A stretch of DNA of 64,000 bases from Roseibium hamelinense (GTDB lineage Bacteria; Pseudomonadota; Alphaproteobacteria; Rhizobiales; Stappiaceae), in NCBI RefSeq assembly GCF_007830545.1, contig NZ_VLLF01000009.1, positions 1 to 64,000 on the forward strand, given 5' to 3'. The notes beneath the pieces are model-generated. The model ran no database searches and was not told the DNA's origin. It was given only the letters and a program-made list of their open reading frames with translations. The translations under genes were made by a program, and so were the position numbers. Position 1 is the first letter of the stretch. Each line of letters opens with the position of its first letter. Below are positions 28,062 to 36,084 of this stretch, piece after piece.

Positions 28062-30068
28062 ATGCCGATTGAAGCATCTATGCCACACAACATTCCGCCC
28101 GTGCTTGCAGGTCCCCTGCTGCGCAAGATCCTCCCCAGTCGGTTGACGTTTTGGCTGGCATGCCGATCGCCGGCAAACGTCCGGATAGAGCTCTTGCTCC
28201 CGGATGGCTTCGTACAATCCTATGACCTGATCCGGGGCGAACCGGGACTGACGTGCCTGCTAGGAGGCAGCCACCTGCACTATCTTCTGATCGATCTGGC
28301 GCTCGATGAAGAACTGCCTGTGGAAACGCTGATCGGATATCGCATCAGCCTCCTAATGGAGGATGATCTCGAGAAGGGATGGCAGGACCACACCGTGTGG
28401 GCGCCCGACATTTGCTATCCCGGCAAGACAACACCGTTCCTCCGGGTGCCCCATAAAGTGTCTTCGGTCATGCATGGTTCCTGCCGGAAACCACACAGCA
28501 GCTGCCCGGACGGGATGGTCGCCGCGGACCGGATTGTCGCAAGCGCTCTGCAGACGGACCGTGCCGGGGCATGCACGACAGCAATCCTGCCAGAACTCAT
28601 GGTTCTGAGCGGAGATCAGGTTTATGTCGATGACGTAGCGGGGCCCATGCTGCAAGCTATCATGCACGTTGTTCAGACGCTTAAATTACCTGACGAGCCT
28701 TTTGAAGGATCAGAAGAAGGCCTTCCGCGCTCAGGCACGGCGCTTTATGAAATGGGCGGTTGCCTGTACCACAGAGACGACTTGCTGCCGAAAATCGATC
28801 AGAATGCCTCCGTGTTTGATGTGCTTTTCGGCGGTACCAGCAAACCCATCTTTACGTCTGCACATGCGCGCAACCACCTCATCACTTTGGGTGAAATGCT
28901 GGCGATGTATTTGTTGGTATGGTCACCGGCAGCCTGGGAGTTCATCCCTGAACTGAGTGCGCCAGATGCACTGAACGAAAAAGACCGGGCCATGTATGCC
29001 AAGGAGAGCGGGATCCTGAATGGCTTCGTTGAAAACCTTCCAAAGATCCGTCGGCTGATGGCACACGTGCCGACCGCAATGATGTTCGACGATCACGATG
29101 TCACCGACGACTGGAACTTATCGCTGGCCTGGGAGGATGCTGCCTATGGCCATCCGCTATCGCGCAGGGTTATCGGAAATGCGCTCATTGCTTATGGGAT
29201 AAACCAAGGTTGGGGCAACCGTCCTGAAAAGATCCGTGCGGATCTGCAGGACATATTTCAGTCAGCGCTGTCAGCCCCTGGATCACGGAGCCATGAGGAT
29301 GCAATCGACAAAATTCTGGATTACGAGGGATGGGATTTTGAATGGCCAACCGATCCGCCGTTGATTGCCTTAGACACCCGGACCAGAAGGTGGCGCTCAG
29401 AACGGAATAGCCACTATCCCTCAGGTCTTCTTGACTGGGAAGCCGCGACCGATCTGCAAGCTAAACTACGCGGTAAAGATGCCGTTCTTTTGGTCTCCGC
29501 CGCACCAATCTTCGGGGTGAAGCTGATCGAGTCGGTACAAAAGTTTTTCACGATCATCGGGAAACCGCTCATGGTCGACGCTGAGTATTGGATGGCGCAT
29601 CCGGGCACCGCCAGCGCGATTTTAAACATATTTCAGCACCGCAACACGCCCCGCCATTTTGTTATTATATCGGGCGATGTGCACTACTCATTTGTTTATG
29701 ATGTCGAACTGCGCAACGGCCGGACCGCGCGCAATGGTGAAACCGGAGAGAACCCGGAAATCTGGCAGGTTTGCTCCAGCGGCATTAAGAACAAGTGGCC
29801 TGACAAGCTGATTTCGATGCTGGATCTGGGAAACCGCTGGGCGTTTTCACCGCGCTCACCACTGAACTGGCTAACCAAACGTCGTGGTATGCGAATTGTC
29901 CCACGCAAACCTGTTGGCACCCCGCACGGCCACCGTCTCTTAAATGCCTCCGGCATCGGGTTGGTGGAACTCGACGATGACGGGGCGCCGACGCGCATTC
30001 AGCAGATAACAGCTGACGGCAGGAGTTTTCCATTCGAACGACGTGAGCATGAGGCTCGCCTGGACTAG
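28062..30068 (+). CDS. PhoD-like metallophosphatase/phosphodiesterase
   Basis: 668 aa. Metallophosphatase blocks are visible: GDQVYVDD (~187), MFDDHDVTDDWN (~343-354) and ISGDVHYSF (~540). Near residue ~145 MHGSCRKPH corresponds to the GSC block of PhoD proteins. I see no signal peptide or Tat motif, unlike secreted PhoD, so it is probably cytosolic. Proteins of this length and layout occur in many proteobacteria with unknown substrate. The ATG has GGA-containing sequence upstream (aaaggatcc). It stands alone after tex. Confidence 0.84.
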   Translation: MPIEASMPHNIPPVLAGPLLRKILPSRLTFWLACRSPANVRIELLLPDGFVQSYDLIRGEPGLTCLLGGSHLHYLLIDLALDEELPVETLIGYRISLLMEDDLEKGWQDHTVWAPDICYPGKTTPFLRVPHKVSSVMHGSCRKPHSSCPDGMVAADRIVASALQTDRAGACTTAILPELMVLSGDQVYVDDVAGPMLQAIMHVVQTLKLPDEPFEGSEEGLPRSGTALYEMGGCLYHRDDLLPKIDQNASVFDVLFGGTSKPIFTSAHARNHLITLGEMLAMYLLVWSPAAWEFIPELSAPDALNEKDRAMYAKESGILNGFVENLPKIRRLMAHVPTAMMFDDHDVTDDWNLSLAWEDAAYGHPLSRRVIGNALIAYGINQGWGNRPEKIRADLQDIFQSALSAPGSRSHEDAIDKILDYEGWDFEWPTDPPLIALDTRTRRWRSERNSHYPSGLLDWEAATDLQAKLRGKDAVLLVSAAPIFGVKLIESVQKFFTIIGKPLMVDAEYWMAHPGTASAILNIFQHRNTPRHFVIISGDVHYSFVYDVELRNGRTARNGETGENPEIWQVCSSGIKNKWPDKLISMLDLGNRWAFSPRSPLNWLTKRRGMRIVPRKPVGTPHGHRLLNASGIGLVELDDDGAPTRIQQITADGRSFPFERREHEARLD

Positions 30069-30194
30069 GCACAAAACGGCAAGGCGCCGTTTTGCTGGAA
30101 CCCTTTCTGGAGGGGGAGTCTAAGCTTGCCTTGGCGTTTCTCAGCAAATCAGGATATGCAACCTGCTAATGTGGAACGAACCGGGAATCAATTC

Positions 30195-31319
30195 ATGACG
30201 TGGTCCCCTGAACAGGATGCGGCCCTGCAGGAAACAGCCAGCTGGCTTAGGCGGGGCGACCGCCAAGTATTCCGGCTTTTTGGCTATGCAGGCACCGGCA
30301 AGACCACGCTGGCGCGGCATTTGGCTGAGGGCATAGATGGCGACGTGGTTTTCGGCGCATTTACCGGCAAAGCAGCCCATGTCCTGCGACAAAAAGGTTG
30401 CGACGATGCAGGCACGATCCACTCGCTCATTTACCGTCCGAAATCCGCGAAAGAAGAAGACGACACGGACGATGAGGACGATGACACAGGTCCGCAGTTT
30501 GCCATCAAGCGAGACAGCGCCGCCGCCACTGCAAAACTGATCGTCATTGACGAATGCTCTATGGTTGATGAGGAGCTCGGCCGCGACTTGCTGTCCTTTG
30601 GAACCCCTGTCCTTGTTCTTGGCGATCCGGCTCAATTGCCTCCAGTTAAGGGTGGCGGTTTCTTCACTGAAGCCGGGCCGGACGTCATGCTGACCGAAGT
30701 CCATCGTCAGGCTCAGGACAACCCGATCGTCCGCATGTCTATGACCATCCGCGATGGTGGGCGGCTTGAGTATGGGACGTTTGGCGAGAGCCGGGTAATC
30801 GGACGGCGTGAGATCGACAAAGAGCAAATTCTCACGGCCGACCAGGTGCTTGTTGGCACAAACAAGACACGGCGCCTCTACAATGGACGGATACGCGAAC
30901 TCAAAGACTTTACAACGCCCATGCCGGCCGTTGGAGACAAACTGGTTTGCCTGCGCAACGACAAAACAAAGGGCCTTTTGAACGGTGGGCTTTGGAATGT
31001 GAAACGTCTGCGCCAGCCAAGAGGGAATACACTGCGCTTCGATGTAACACCGGAGGACGAAGCAGCCGGCAATCAAACTGTAAAGGTGAAGGTGCTGCCG
31101 GCGATGTTCGAAGAAGGGGCCGAGCAAATTCCCTATGCCATCCGGCGCAAAGCGGACGAGTTCGACTACGGATATGCGTTGACCGTCCACAAGGCACAGG
31201 GGTCGCAATGGGACGATGTAGTTTTATTTGACGAGAGCTGGGCTTTCCGCGAGCACAAATCCAGATGGCTTTATACCGCTGTTACCCGGGCTGCCGAACG
31301 GATTACGGTTGTTAAGTAA
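30195..31319 (+). CDS. RecD-like ATP-dependent DNA helicase (superfamily 1)
   Basis: 374 aa from the ATG at 30195 (MTWSPEQDAALQ, the usual N-terminus of this group); a TTG at 30126 would add 23 residues of poor similarity. Walker A FGYAGTGKTTLARHL (~30-45), Walker B LIVIDECSMVDEEL, motif III VLGDPAQLPPVKGGG, and the C-terminal UvrD/RecD block GYALTVHKAQGSQWDDVVLF, then YTAVTRAAERI. An acidic insertion (EEDDTDDEDDD) lies after motif Ia. Probable 5'-3' DNA helicase of unknown cellular role. It is not part of the adjacent insertion by composition. Confidence 0.88.
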   Translation: MTWSPEQDAALQETASWLRRGDRQVFRLFGYAGTGKTTLARHLAEGIDGDVVFGAFTGKAAHVLRQKGCDDAGTIHSLIYRPKSAKEEDDTDDEDDDTGPQFAIKRDSAAATAKLIVIDECSMVDEELGRDLLSFGTPVLVLGDPAQLPPVKGGGFFTEAGPDVMLTEVHRQAQDNPIVRMSMTIRDGGRLEYGTFGESRVIGRREIDKEQILTADQVLVGTNKTRRLYNGRIRELKDFTTPMPAVGDKLVCLRNDKTKGLLNGGLWNVKRLRQPRGNTLRFDVTPEDEAAGNQTVKVKVLPAMFEEGAEQIPYAIRRKADEFDYGYALTVHKAQGSQWDDVVLFDESWAFREHKSRWLYTAVTRAAERITVVK

Positions 31320-31350
31320 AAACGGCCGGGGCAGATGCCCGGCCGTATCG
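31317..31350. terminator. Hairpin terminator shared by helicase gene and GNAT remnant
   Basis: Stem ACGGCCGGG (31322-31330) pairs with CCCGGCCGT (31338-31346) around a 7-nt loop. A-run to its left gives a T-run on the minus strand, so it terminates best for the minus-strand GNAT gene; on the plus strand only a weak T-run follows. Confidence 0.75.
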
Positions 31351-31351
31351 T

Positions 31352-31579
31352 TTAAATGACTTTGGATTTGAAGCTCATCCTGAGAAGCACATGCCCGCTT
31401 CGCTCGTCGAGCTGTTCTCGCACAACTTCAAACCCATAAGCCTAATAGAAATTGCGACCTTTGGTGTTTTCCTTGAACACACCCAAGGCGAGAGGCTGCC
31501 GCAATTGCACCGGACGGTCCATAAGAACCCGCCCTATGCCTAGCCCTTGAAAAGAAGGGGACATGAATAATCCGTCATC
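31352..31579 (-). pseudogene. GNAT acetyltransferase, C-terminal half (split gene)
   Basis: Minus-strand translation gives DDGLFMSPSFQGLGIGRVLMD, the acetyl-CoA-binding motif A of GNAT enzymes (Q-x-x-G-x-G), then LGVFKENTKGRNFY, an in-frame TAG (31442-31444) where the family has Glu, and AYGFEVVREQLDE to a TAA at 31352. There is no N-terminal half next to it; it lies 3 kb away at 34584-34793 on the same strand. The breakpoint is near 31579/31580. It is dead on two counts: separation and the internal stop. Confidence 0.85.
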
Positions 31580-31581
31580 TA

Positions 31582-31594
31582 TGCACTGAGTGCA
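31582..31594. repeat. Perfect palindrome at left edge of the insertion
   Basis: TGCACT-G-AGTGCA lies within 3 bp of the inferred left breakpoint. A TGCACT copy also occurs near the right part of the insert (about 34519-34524). A role as a recombination or resolution site is possible but unproven. Confidence 0.4.
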
Positions 31595-31665
31595 CCGTTT
31601 CGGGGCTGTATAGATCATGAGAAGAGTCAAAAAAAGATCAATAATCAATTACTTAAAAGGGGAAG

Positions 31666-31698
31666 TAGACACTCTAGGAATGTCTACCCCTAGACATT
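31666..31698. promoter_or_regulatory. Three alternating TGTCTA/TAGACA half-sites upstream of the rep-like gene
   Basis: GTAGACA (31666-31672), TGTCTAC (31681-31687) and TAGACA(TT) (31691-31698) form two adjacent inverted repeats. The second, AATGTCTA-CCCC-TAGACATT (31679-31698), is perfect over 8 bp. Such alternating repeats upstream of a plasmid-type HTH gene look like an operator or replication-origin binding array. Confidence 0.55.
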
Positions 31699-31711
31699 TT
31701 CGAGGCGGTTT

Positions 31712-31740
31712 TTGACTTGTGAGTGTCAATTCTTAACACT
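31712..31740 (+). promoter_or_regulatory. Candidate promoter with AGTGT/ACACT inverted repeat
   Basis: TTGACT at 31712 is followed by a 17-bp spacer and a weak AT-rich -10 near 31735. An inverted repeat AGTGT (31722-31726) / ACACT (31736-31740) overlaps it. It would drive the HTH gene whose original start is at 31777. Confidence 0.4.
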
Positions 31741-31791
31741 AAAAAGTAAAAAACAAACACCTTAAAGGGCTGCGATATGGCTTAAGATGAG

Positions 31792-32328
31792 TTGCCGAAA
31801 CCAGCTAAGGGGAATTGGGTTCAAACTGAACGAGAAGCCCACGAAGCATGGGCGAAGTTGATACGGAAGTCGCCCAAAGCAGCAGAGTTGATGCATATCC
31901 TCACTTCCCGCGTAGGCGAGCATAACGCTGTTGTTATCTCTCAGAAGAACTTGGCGCGTTTGATGGATGCCCACGTGAACACGGTCAAGAAAGCCGTGAG
32001 ATTGCTTTCAGATGATAACTGGATCGAAGTTCGACAAATTGGCGATAGAGGTACTGTCAACGCGTACCTTTTGAATGATCGTGTCGTCTGGATCGGAGCT
32101 CGTGACGGTCTAAGATACTCACTCTTTAGCGCTCAGATTATTATCAGTGCTGACGAACAGGCTGATATAGAGCAGTTGGGAAACCAAAAGCCTCTACGCA
32201 GTTTACCACGAGTTGGAGAGCTACAAACGCCATCAGGGCCGGGCCTACCGCCGCCGTCAGAACCTTCACTACCCGGCATGGAAACAGACTTACCTTCAGC
32301 GAGACACGATACAAATGAAGTTAAATAA
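31792..32328 (+). CDS. Plasmid-type helix-turn-helix replication/maintenance protein (RepL-like), nonsense third codon
   Basis: From a TTG at 31792 the product is 178 aa. The upstream in-frame sequence is ATG GCT TAA GAT GAG TTG (31777 on), that is M-A-stop-D-E-L, and relatives I recall begin M-A/S-x-D-E-L-P-K-P, so the natural ATG is cut off by a TAA at codon 3. The body has the blocks SPKAAELMHILTSRVGEHNA and VNTVKKAVRLLSDDNWIEV (winged HTH) and RDGLRYSLFSAQIIISADEQ. This family sits on small proteobacterial plasmids and resembles RepL-type proteins; the precise function is not established. The C-terminal tail is Pro-rich. Whether the TTG still works is unknown. It is the most plasmid-like gene of the insertion. 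Confidence 0.65.
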   Translation: MPKPAKGNWVQTEREAHEAWAKLIRKSPKAAELMHILTSRVGEHNAVVISQKNLARLMDAHVNTVKKAVRLLSDDNWIEVRQIGDRGTVNAYLLNDRVVWIGARDGLRYSLFSAQIIISADEQADIEQLGNQKPLRSLPRVGELQTPSGPGLPPPSEPSLPGMETDLPSARHDTNEVK

Positions 32329-32734
32329 AATTTACTACATAATTTCAATTATATTATTTGTTATTTCACTAATAATAATGATTATTAGCATCAATAAAAT
32401 TGATCACAAATCAATTATTAGAAGCAAAATTAAAAATAACATAGAATACGAAACAATTTCATCATTAGATGAAATGGATATAACTAATGAAATGAAAAAT
32501 ATTTACAACAATAATATCAAAAAATTATTCAATGACTCCATGAAAGAATCAAATAATATAATTACACACTACGACAAAAAATGCATGTGCTGGTTAATAA
32601 TATCTGATGTAAATATAAATTACTTTTCATTACTATGTTTTTATTATGCAAGCGAAACTGCCAGATTCGTATTTGAGTTTAATGACGTTTCTATCGTACT
32701 AAAAGCAGCTTTAATAAGTAGAGTAACGTTATAA
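32315..32734 (+). CDS. Very AT-rich small membrane protein of unknown function
   Basis: 139 aa from the ATG at 32315, which overlaps the end of the HTH gene by 14 bp. Residues ~4-24 (NKIYYIISIILFVISLIIMI) are one membrane helix, followed by an Asn/Lys/Ile-rich domain with NNNIKKLFNDSMKESNN and a CMCWLII segment. Codon use is extremely AT-biased (AAT, ATA, AAA, TTA), unlike all host genes and even unlike the HTH gene before it. I do not recognise a family. Position directly before the Hint-domain gene makes an accessory or immunity-type role conceivable, but nothing in the sequence proves it. Confidence 0.55.
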   Translation: MKLNKIYYIISIILFVISLIIMIISINKIDHKSIIRSKIKNNIEYETISSLDEMDITNEMKNIYNNNIKKLFNDSMKESNNIITHYDKKCMCWLIISDVNINYFSLLCFYYASETARFVFEFNDVSIVLKAALISRVTL

Positions 32735-32750
32735 AAAGCGTGAGGCATTC

Positions 32751-34153
32751 ATGGAAAAAATCGAAATTGGATACCATCCAATTGGAGTCAGCGCTAACTA
32801 CACACACCATAAATTCATTTTGTATACCCAGGCCGACGGAACAACTTTTCAAATTCATGGTGGGGGTACTCAGGGATATGGAATTAGCCCTTTAGATGAA
32901 CTCGTTAGCAGTGGCATACCTACTTTCGAGGGATTTGGCTCTCTCGGAATGAGGGTTTTTGAAACAACTAGTAGAACTCAAATTAGTAGTGATGTTCAAC
33001 GTGAGACTGTATTTGAAGGTGAAGACTTAAAGGTTGTTTTTTATAAAATGGTCGGAATGGCTCAGGGTATTGCTGAAGAAAATACTACGTATAATGCCGC
33101 AACAAATAATAGTAATACATTAGTTGATAGGATAGTTCAATGGTCTGGAGGTGAGGCTCCAAAACTTGATGGAGAATTAATGTCTCCTGGAAGTGTATCA
33201 GATGATGAATATAACCCAGACTTTTATAGTAAACTACCACCTCCACTTTGGGGTGATGAGTTATATTCGAAGCACTCTGACATTACGCACGCATTGTTTA
33301 GAGGTTATTGTTTTCTTCCAGGCACTCCGATTGACATGTGGGATGGTTCTCAAAAGCCGATTGAAGACATCTGCATAGGCGACCAGGTCGTTTCTTATGA
33401 CAAGAAAGGAAACTGGTTCCCGGTGATGTGACACGCACCATGACCAACCGGTCGAAGATCATTTTAGATCTGTTTGGCTTGATGGTTACTCCTGGGCACG
33501 CCTTTTACTGTGCCGAAGGCTCCTACAAAGGACAGCACGCCCCCCTTATCGACATCTTGCGTTCGGATGGAGCGATCCAGCACAAAGACGGCACGATCAT
33601 CAGAGCAGCAACCGGGGTGCCTTGTGGGGCCCGCGAAGACAGCTTCGTTTGGGCCGTTGTGGGAGAACTGCAACCGGACGGGAAAGTTGTTGTTTCAGAC
33701 AAAGGCAAGCTGCGTCTGGGAACTCGATTCATTACCGATGATGGAAAAGACCTCAGCATTGCTGACTTGATCAAGTCAGCAAATGGCACTCTCACAGACG
33801 AGGGGCTCATCCAGTTCAATGGTGCGACTGCTCCGGTGCCGTTCTATTGGATGTTTGACGATACCCTACCCAAGCCAGAGGACTACATCCTCAAGCGCTC
33901 CGGAACGACGCTGGAAAGCATTTACAAGGCTTCCGAGTGGGAGCAGCATCTTCCACATATGCCTCCCCCTGCAGACCTCTCTGGGGCGCCTGTACAACCT
34001 CTTACACAGGAGAGGCTGGTAGAAATGCAGCCCAATGTTCCGCTTTCCGCGAGCGGTGATACAAATCAAACGACGATGAGCCGCAAACAAAGGCGGGCGC
34101 AGCAGGCAAAACAGCGTAAAGCTACGAAACGCGCTCCAAACGATCTGCATTGA
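32751..34153 (+). pseudogene. Hint-domain (hedgehog/intein-type) protein, interrupted by a one-base frameshift
   Basis: Frame 1 runs from the ATG at 32751 to a TGA at 33429-33431 (226 aa). The other frame continues from GDVTRTMTNRSK (33422 on) to 34153. Losing one C in the CCC at 33419-33421 explains the break; restored, the product is about 467 aa. The N-terminal ~190 residues are AT-rich DNA, with THHKFILY and NNSNTLVDRI segments weakly recalling papain-like amidases (uncertain). At CFLPGTPIDMWDG a Hint domain begins: first-residue Cys and the block-B TPGH motif (LMVTPGHAFYC). Base composition rises sharply here. The C-terminus is Lys/Arg/Gln-rich (SRKQRRAQQAKQRK). Similar Hint modules end secreted or toxin-like proteins in marine alphaproteobacteria. 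Confidence 0.7.
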
Positions 34154-34177
34154 CCGTTTCAGCGGGTGACACGAATG

Positions 34178-34525
34178 TCACCCGCTGTTCGGCTTTTCCC
34201 GACCGAACAACCGACGTAACAATCCTGTATTCTCCGTCGACCTCTTAGGATCCGGCAAAAGGGCCGTTGCTTGCTGCCGCCACCTGTCCCGGTCTTCCTT
34301 GACCTCGGCCAGCTGTTCGTCACGGTCACTCAACCGTTGCTTGGCCACTTCAAGCCGCAGCTCCAGTTCTTTGATTTTCAGAGCTGTTTCCGCCGTGTTC
34401 ACTGGTGTTTGCATTTGTTCAGTTTCAACACTTAAAGGTGTTCGCACCGGATAGGCGACACCGCTTGAACTCCTGAAAAGGAGTTCGCTTCGCTCACGCT
34501 TGTTTGTGCTCCTCACGGGCTGCAC
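34178..34525 (-). CDS. Small coiled-coil protein, plasmid-accessory type
   Basis: Up to 115 aa from a GTG at 34525; an ATG at 34414 would give a 78-aa product (MQTPVNTAETALKIKEL). The core is a heptad-rich coiled coil (ELELRLEVAKQRLSDRDEQL, EVKEDRDRWRQQA), and the end LLRRLFGREKP is basic. Such C-termini are common in small plasmid-borne or replication-accessory proteins, but I cannot name the family. The reading frame has host-like GC content. It converges with the Hint gene (24-bp gap) and lies inside the insertion. Real but of uncertain start. Confidence 0.5.
   Translation of the reverse strand: MQPVRSTNKRERSELLFRSSSGVAYPVRTPLSVETEQMQTPVNTAETALKIKELELRLEVAKQRLSDRDEQLAEVKEDRDRWRQQATALLPDPKRSTENTGLLRRLFGREKPNSG
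34467..34486. repeat. 8-bp perfect hairpin with GAAA loop
   Basis: GAACTCCT-GAAA-AGGAGTTC on the plus strand. In RNA the loop would be a stable GNRA tetraloop (plus strand) and the stem holds an AGGAG sequence on both strands. It lies near the start of the coiled-coil gene and could sequester a ribosome-binding site. Confidence 0.5.
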
Positions 34526-34583
34526 TCATCACATACCTGACCACCGGCCGGACGCTCGTTTGGGGCGGCTCTGGCCCGTGGAC

Positions 34584-34793
34584 AACCTCGTGTTCGATTA
34601 GCGATATGAAGCCGACCGGAGCGCCAAGGAATTCGGCCACGTATGTCTCGGCTTGAGGAAGAAACACATCACGGATGACCGTTTGGGCCTCATCCTGAAA
34701 GGCTTAGCTTAAAAACGGATGTGCCTGTTCGCTTGCTTCGCGCCAAACTAAGAAGACGCGGTCTGTGTCCGCATCGGTAGTGGGTCTGATCAT
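34584..34793 (-). pseudogene. GNAT acetyltransferase, N-terminal half (split gene)
   Basis: From the ATG at 34793 the minus strand reads MIRPTTDADTDRVFLVWREA, then QAHPFLS, a TAA (34704-34706) in place of the family's usual residue, AFQDEAQTVIRDVFLPQAET, and GAPVGFISLIEHEV up to about 34584. This is the N-terminal half of a YjaB-like GNAT enzyme and ends just where the C-terminal half at 31352-31579 begins (motif A). The two halves are therefore one ancestral gene cut by the insertion. Confidence 0.85.
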
Positions 34794-35149
34794 TGATTTG
34801 ATAATGCCGTTCTTACCCAAAGGCACGACGCCCGCGGATTGTAAGATCACAGGGTGATTTGCATTGCCAATTCAGCGGTGTGCTGATCTCAAAGCGAAAA
34901 GGCCACATGCACGTGACCCGGAATTATCTGGACACAAAATCTCCAAAATAGTCCTATGTGGACTTAACAAGTCGGAGAAGTAAGTCAAACTACTGAAAAG
35001 GCGCAAGCCAGTATCCACGCCCACAGTCTGAATAAGCTGCCTATCTCGAAGTGGGCGTGGGGACCGTATCGGGTTAACCCCGTCATTGATTTGTTGGCAA
35101 ACCTCACGCGAAGCAGGTTCAGGCTCGAAAAAATTAGGCTTTGCACGTT
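34794..35149. other. 356-bp intergenic region with inverted repeats
   Basis: No gene is supported. It holds a 10-bp inverted repeat CCACGCCCAC (35015-35024) / GTGGGCGTGG (35051-35060) with a 26-nt spacer and a palindrome GGGTTAACCC (35071-35080). The frame open on the minus strand (34872-35198) has no recognisable protein and overlaps the LysR gene. Confidence 0.5.
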
Positions 35150-36064
35150 TTAGACGGCGGTTATCGGCAAGACACCTTGCGCCAGCTCGCGGAAGCACTC
35201 TGTAACATGGTCTGCAAAAGCATGTGTTGCCTTTCCTGCCTTGCCCGATTTTTGCAGAATAATGTGGTAGTTGCCTATTTCCGGTAGTCCGTGGCGGGCA
35301 TCCAAAATCTGAAGAGGCGGAGACACGACGCTGGCAGGGAATGGTGCAATAGCAAGATCGGCCAACAGTGCCGCCTCCTGCCCAGCGCTGTGAAAGCTGG
35401 TATAAGAAATCCGATAAGGTTTTTGAACCTTATCGAGTGCACTACGCGCCGCCCTCCGCCAAGGACACCCAGAACTTGATACCGCCAGCGGCAGCGGGTC
35501 CCGATCGTAGGCAATACCACCCTCCAGTCCCGCCCAAACCAGTGGTTCGGTGAAAACGATCTCTCCACCACGTGCGAGTTCGCTGTCGGGCCGGGCGGTA
35601 TATAGCACAAGATCGAGCTCGCCCTTTTTCAGCCTGTCGAGCATCAGAGGACTTCCGTCCAGACTTACTTCCACGTTTACCCCGGGATGGGATCGCGCAA
35701 ATCGTGACAGAATATTTGGAACGAAACGCGTTCCGAAATCAGAAGGCGCCCCAAAGCGCACCTCGCCTTCTACCGAAGGGGATTGAAACAATGAAACCGC
35801 TTCTTCATTCAGCATCAGGATCCGCCGGGCATATCCAAGCAATGCCTCCCCCTCAGAAGTCATGCGTACGGTGCGCCCCTCCCTTGCGAAAACCGGGACT
35901 CCGAGCAGTGTTTCCAGCTTCTTAATCTGCATCGATACCGCAGAAGGTGTACGACCAACCAGTTCGGAAGCCTTTGTGAAACTCGAAGTTTCCGCGATAA
36001 TCAGAAACGTGCGATATAGCTCCATATCGATGAGCCTAGCACTCTGCATGGCATTGCTCGCCAT
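35150..36064 (-). CDS. LysR-family transcriptional regulator
   Basis: 304 aa. The winged HTH is at ~14-75 (MELYRTFLIIAETSSFTKAS, TPSAVSMQIKKLE), followed by the periplasmic-binding-like effector domain (VRFGAPSDFGTRFVPNILSR, GELDLVLYT). The ATG at 36064 has AGAAGG 8 nt upstream; a later ATG at 36025 would also leave the HTH whole. It is divergent from a 47-aa ORF and the region between has a TTCA-N7-TGAA type site. Effector and targets are unknown. Confidence 0.92.
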   Translation of the reverse strand: MASNAMQSARLIDMELYRTFLIIAETSSFTKASELVGRTPSAVSMQIKKLETLLGVPVFAREGRTVRMTSEGEALLGYARRILMLNEEAVSLFQSPSVEGEVRFGAPSDFGTRFVPNILSRFARSHPGVNVEVSLDGSPLMLDRLKKGELDLVLYTARPDSELARGGEIVFTEPLVWAGLEGGIAYDRDPLPLAVSSSGCPWRRAARSALDKVQKPYRISYTSFHSAGQEAALLADLAIAPFPASVVSPPLQILDARHGLPEIGNYHIILQKSGKAGKATHAFADHVTECFRELAQGVLPITAV

Positions 36065-36084
36065 CGATTTAGCCTTCTGTTTTT

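Noticed and set aside
33411..33428. Programmed -1 frameshift in the Hint gene
   Set aside because: The site does not follow the X-XXY-YYZ slippery pattern and has no obvious stimulator; a deletion is simpler.
31580..34583. Classical IS or integron explanation for the insertion
   Set aside because: No transposase, integrase, terminal inverted repeats or evident target duplication was visible at the inferred ends.
34872..35198. Minus-strand 108-aa frame as a gene or IS fragment
   Set aside because: No transposase motif and no family; it runs into the LysR gene.
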